This document shows positions 59,363 through 64,000 of a stretch of 64,000 nt of DNA, piece after piece. The notes below the pieces were generated by a model. The model worked only from the letters and a program-made list of their open reading frames with translations. It did not search any database and was not told the DNA's origin. Source of the stretch: Eonycteris spelaea (taxonomy: Eukaryota; Chordata; Mammalia; Chiroptera; Pteropodidae); assembly GCA_003508835.1 (NCBI GenBank), contig PUFA01000144.1:1426001-1490000 (forward strand). Direction: 5' to 3'. Every line of letters starts with the position of its first letter. Within the stretch, counting starts at the first letter, position 1. The translations under genes were made by a program, and so were the position numbers.

Positions 59363-59395
<33 letters not shown>
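59363..59395 (+). repeat. A33 homopolymer
   Basis: Thirty-three uninterrupted A, in ANTXR1 intron 1. Confidence 0.95.
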
Positions 59396-59396
<1 letters not shown>

Positions 59397-59599
59397 CCAG
59401 TTTGAAAGGATACACAGGAAAGCATGGAAAAATGGACAGAATCACCAGGTCCTTAAGTGTAATGACTCCATATTGTAGAGATAACCAATTCTCAGATCAG
59501 TTTATAAGTTCAATTCAACTTTTCAAAGTTCTGAAGGAATTTATTTTGGTGGTGAAAAGAATTTAACAAAATGATTCTAGGTATATGTGAGAGAAAAAA

Positions 59600-61080
59600 A
59601 ACAGGCAAAAAGAGCTAAAACATTTTCTGAAAAGAATAATGAAGAATACCTTCATATATTATAATGTAATATAAAGCAAACTAATAAAAACTGGATGGCA
59701 GAGGTCAAAGGATAGGTGGAAAGAGTAGAAAAATCTAGAAATGGATCCAAGGCTATGTAAGTATTTTATGAAAATTTAACTCAGTGGGGAATTAATTTAT
59801 TAATTTAAAAAATATTCTTGGACGAATGGTTGGTAACATGGAAAAAGAAAAAGGTTATATTTATACTTTATGCCACACACCAGAATGAGTTCCAGGACTG
59901 AAAATTTAAATGTTTAAAATGAAATTATTAGATAACTTAAAGAAATTTTAGATGAATATTACTGTAATCTTAGATTTAGAGTGTTTAAAACAGGGCAGAA
60001 ACAATAGAGAAAACTATGAAAAGATTTAAATATATTAAAACTTTAAAGTTCTCTAAGTGAAAAAATGCCATCAACAAAAGATCATAACAAGTTACACAAA
60101 CTTTTGCAATATAAATTACTTTTTAAACCAGTTTTTAAAGATCATCCCAATAAAAAATAGGCTTATTATATAAATAAAAAATGATATATATGAGTCAATA
60201 AATAAACAAAAAAGTTCAACTTTACTAGTAATCAAAGAAATGAAAAATCAAAATATAATTAAGATGGCAAAGATTTTTAAAGAATTATAATAGTATTGGT
60301 CAACTTGTGAGAGGTAGGCATTGTCATGTTTTACTAAAGAAAACATAAACGTGTACAGTCTTTCTAGACTTGTGCTGTCCGATAGAACTTTGTTATGGTG
60401 GAAATGTTATATATCTGCATTGTCCAATATGGTTGCCACTAGCGATACGTGGTTACTGAGCACTGAAATGTGGCTAGTATGATAGAGAATGTTTTATTTA
60501 AGTTCAATTAAATTTAAATAGCCACATGTGGCTACCATACTGGATAGTAAAGACAAGATAATTTAGCAACATGTATCAAATGCTTTTTAAAAATGGGGTT
60601 CTACTTTTCCATCTTACAATTCCGTATCTAAAGAGAAAATCCAAGATAGTAACATAGAAATGCCTATATGTCTATTCATAGCAGTGCTATTTATAATAAT
60701 AAAGCTGAAAATGAGCTAAATGTCCAACAACAGGGGATTTATTGAGTAAGGCATGATAAGTGTATAGTATTGGATATGAATCCTATGCATGTTTGTGAGA
60801 TATTTTAAGAAAAACATTTAATGCTCATAATATACTCAGGTGAAAATACAACAACCAAACATTATGTATACATTATAATTATACCTTTGTTAAAAAGCCA
60901 AACAAACACATGTATGTGTGTGCGTGTGTTTGTATGTGTTTACCCAATATCTAATTGTATTTCTCTCTAGAAGATAAGATTTTTGCATTTTGTTTTTATG
61001 CTTTTCTGGATTTTCAAAATATTTTACTTTGAACATATGTTACTTTTATGTTCAACAAAAATAAATTGCTCTGAGTTTTT
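59600..61080 (+). repeat. Old L1 fragments, split by a MER5A-like element
   Basis: L1 ORF2-end wording: atgaaattattagataactt, tgtctattcatagcagtgct, aaatgtccaacaacagggga. Frames broken. The hAT element at 60369-60547 is inserted in it. Confidence 0.62.
60369..60547 (+). repeat. MER5A-like hAT transposon
   Basis: Begins gtgctgtccgatagaac and contains caatatggttgccactagcg, gagcactgaaatgtggctag and aatagccacatgtggctacc; this is the MER5A consensus. Confidence 0.82.
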
Positions 61081-64000
61081 AAAAAATTATTTCAAGTGTG
61101 AGGAGGATCTCTAACCAGTGTGCTGAGCTCTCAGCCCTTTGTGATTATAGAGGATGCTGCTTCTTTTATATTTAATCCTGGAATAAATTTCTAAATGCAC
61201 CAAAGGATTCTTTGCAGCACACCAGAGACCAAAAATGCTCTGGGAAACAAATGGTGGGAAGACCTCTATAGGACCTACCTTTACATTTAGGTGGGCTCCT
61301 CTGACTTCCTTTAGTTGTCCCATTGCTTGATGAGAGGGATACTTTTGTACCGAATGATAAACTTGCTAGAACTTGGTATGACAGCATGCACAACTCCAGC
61401 TTGCCATCTCCTTCCAGGCTAATTTATGTGATTTTGGAGCCCAGAGCTGGGGGGATGGGCCAAAAGACAGGAAGGCTAACAGGACCCTTGGTGGGCCCTA
61501 AAGACATAGTCTTCTGTCCTAGAAAGAACCTCCTCAAACTGTGCTGTCCAGCACCCAACTACAGCAGAGTGGAAAGGGGAAAAAAAGCTGACTCGTTTTT
61601 TCCTTGGCTTCTAAGATCCTTTGGCCATCAAGACGCTGTCTACAAGCTGAAACCCACAGGTCACAGGACACTAGATTGACTATTCTTCTCCCCACCCCTC
61701 AACTCCCTTTTCTCTGGTGGATGGTTCTCTTCTTTTCCACGACATTACATCTCAGCTCATTTCGGCTTTAAGCAGGATGCATCTCTGGCCTGGAAGGAAC
61801 CCAGATTGTGCATTTAATGGAACGTCATGTTTTCTCAACCAGGAGCGAAGCTTTCATAATGACAACCTAGCCTGCCACAGTAACACAATAGGGCATTATT
61901 AGCGGCTTTGGCGACAGGGTTGGTGGACCAAGCTTCCCAAGGTTTTATACCGATGGAATTTCATGTTCATTTAAACATGCTTTTCTAGTTAACAGTCAGG
62001 AAAAGTAGATTGCTGGGAATTCAATCAGGGATTTGAAAAGTCAGATTTGGAAAGGCCCCTCTCTGGAGAAAAACAATCAAGGAGCCTCCTTTAAGTCTTC
62101 CAGGGGCTCCTATAAGATTAATGTACCCAGTTGACCAACCCACAGACATGAACTTACCTTTCCTCTCTCTCACAGGGCTCTTCTGTTATTACACCGTATA
62201 CTTTGGTATCATCTATTGGTCTATTTTATAGAGATCTATTAGTCACTGACCTGGAAAAGGGGGGTTCTTCATCACAAGTCCCAGGGGAGTGCGGATTACA
62301 TTGATGTGTGCCCTAAAGACTTCCAAAGTGGGACAGTGGCTAGGGAGCAGAAGAAAAGGAGGAGACCGTGAGCTGGAGGGTGCCCACCCATAAGCACTGA
62401 AGCTTTACTTGTAGGAGTCGCCAAAGCCACAGCCTGTCACTCAGTAAATCCCTACATTTGTAGAGGTCCCCCCCCGCAGGCTTACCATGCGCTCCTCTCT
62501 GTTAAAGCCTCTGTTCTCCTCCCTCTGCCACTTCCTTTTTGTCCAGCACCAATTTCCTTTCTCTTTACCCCATGCAAATGACGTCGTCTTGCCACTTAGA
62601 GTTCCAACCCCAGGAACCACAATTGGATGATCCCATGGTGGTGATGATCTTTATGGATCATTATTATGTGTCATATCAGGGTCATGGTCATCAAACAGAT
62701 TTTTTATAGCACTTGACTGGGAACCAGGTATAGAACCAGCTACTATACCAGGTATAGTATTGTTTTTCAGGAAAAATACCTTCTGGATTCCCAACCTCTA
62801 ACTTACAAAACAAACCTTTAGTACTAGAGCTAAAATCTCCCAACACTTATGCCATCTCACAACTGCCCCAAAGACAACCTTGCTTGGTAGCTAGAGCAAA
62901 CACTACTGTCCCTAACTTACAGATGAGAAAACTGCTCAATCTTTGTCAACCCACTAGATGAAGTGACCTACCCAGGAACCTAGGATGAGATCATGACAGA
63001 GCTGGGACGATGTCTGCGCCTGACTCCCAGCCCAGCTCTTTCCACTCATCACTGCCCTGGGCAGTTGGGTTATAATGGGAAGCACATGTCAATACAACGA
63101 GAGGAACTGGGTGGATTCCAGGAATTAAAAATCCCTGCTTCAGAGTTTCAGTAAATGATGGTGCATACGGCAATTAAGGTTACTTATTTAAAGAACTACT
63201 GCTCTACTCTTAAGTCAGCTATCCTTGCCTGAAAGTTTCAGGGACTCCAACCTCCTGCAGCCCACAGAGATGCTTCAGAGATCTGGGGGTTAACTGATGG
63301 ATAGGGCTCTAAAGGTATCTGATCAGGATGCACTTAAAGGTCCAATAGATAGTAATTTGTTCAGGTTGAACCTGATGAAAAAGGGACATTCAGCTCTGTA
63401 GATGTGTTAAAACATGCAAATGTAGCTTGTTTTCAGATATGTTTTGGAACAAGGCTTCCAGTAAGGAAAATGCAACATTGGCCCTGAATAAGGGAAACAG
63501 AGTCCATTAGAAGGTACCTTGAAAATGTTATAATAATAATTCAAAGAGGCATCAGGAAAAAAAGTGTTTTTCAGAGGCCAGGAATGTCTTTTTTTTTTTT
63601 TTTTTTTGTATTGAAATGAATTCTGTGGTTGGTTTTAAATGTTCCTCCAGTTAGGTTCCAGGTTTGGAGAGGACTTACAGTCGGTAGAACTGCCTACAAA
63701 TTGAAAGGCTTGGCCTATGGGTCAAAAATTAAAATAAATAAGGCAAAAGTGTTTTGTTTTGTTTTGTGTTTCTGTCTGGGTCAGCCAAGTAATTACCTCT
63801 TGTTTCCTTAGCTATGGAGACCTGGTAACACTCAGCGTCAAGCTGAGAATAGAATCCAGGAGTGTTGGAGGAAGGCACCAGTCCCAAGATAACCTGTAAT
63901 TATTGTCAAATGCTAACGGACTCCCAATGGTCCAGGAACAAACTCTAGGATCCCTTTGTGAGACTTGACTGTCACCTAAATACAAATGGGATTTGCTTTA

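Larger units (their letters stand above)
57983..64000 (+). other. ANTXR1 intron 1 (start)
   Basis: Follows the exon 1 donor and runs off the window. It holds L1 fragments (about 59600-61080), a MER5A-like element, an A33 run and a T run near 63591-63607. No further ANTXR1 exon is recognised before 64000. Confidence 0.8.

Noticed and set aside
1..64000. CRISPR arrays, operons, prokaryotic promoters or a bacterial system
   Set aside because: The window is vertebrate nuclear DNA; no such structure is present.

Overview
The window is mammalian genomic DNA: small coding exons with GT-AG introns, long intergenic stretches filled with interspersed repeats (MIR, old L1, MaLR-type LTRs, MER5A-like hAT elements) and one CpG island. 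It is the gastrokine-ANTXR1 locus (2p13.3 in human). Two 5S-rRNA-derived SINEs with a shared tail, plus L1 3' ends of the kind common in bats, point to a chiropteran, most likely a fruit bat (Pteropodidae). The bat call is moderate; the mammal and locus calls are firm.

Layout. (1) 1 to about 3.2 kb, plus strand: remains of GKN3. Exons homologous to gastrokine exons 3, 4 and 5 can be read, but exon 3 has lost its frame and exon 5 carries two in-frame stops, so it is a pseudogene. (2) 3.2 to 9.0 kb: no supported gene. (3) 9.0 to 16.0 kb, minus strand: complete six-exon GKN2 (184 codons) with a TATA box. (4) 16.0 to 30.8 kb: repeats, including an old L1 with a 5S-derived SINE inside it, a cluster of three related LTR copies (two of them in opposite orientations), and a second 5S-derived SINE. 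(5) 30.8 to 36.1 kb, plus strand: complete six-exon GKN1 (185 codons). (6) 36.1 to 57.3 kb: gene desert with L1, MaLR-like LTRs, a hAT-type MITE, a 255 bp polypurine tract and an 11 bp minisatellite. (7) 57.3 kb to the end, plus strand: CpG island and first coding exon of ANTXR1, then its first intron running off the window.

The three gastrokine genes are tandem paralogues with the same exon plan (coding exons of about 12, 54, 138, 111, 148-157 and 83-95 nt, the last counted to the stop) and alternating orientation (GKN3 +, GKN2 -, GKN1 +). GKN1 and GKN2 encode secreted BRICHOS-domain proteins of gastric surface mucous cells. In GKN2 the cysteine used in the disulfide with TFF1 is kept. In GKN1 the aspartate that is nearly invariant in BRICHOS domains reads as asparagine. 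ANTXR1 is an unrelated vWA-domain collagen receptor that happens to be the next gene.

The most notable observations are the decayed GKN3, the Asp-to-Asn change in GKN1, the 5S-derived SINEs, and the LTR cluster with a 23 bp tandem expansion inside one LTR.
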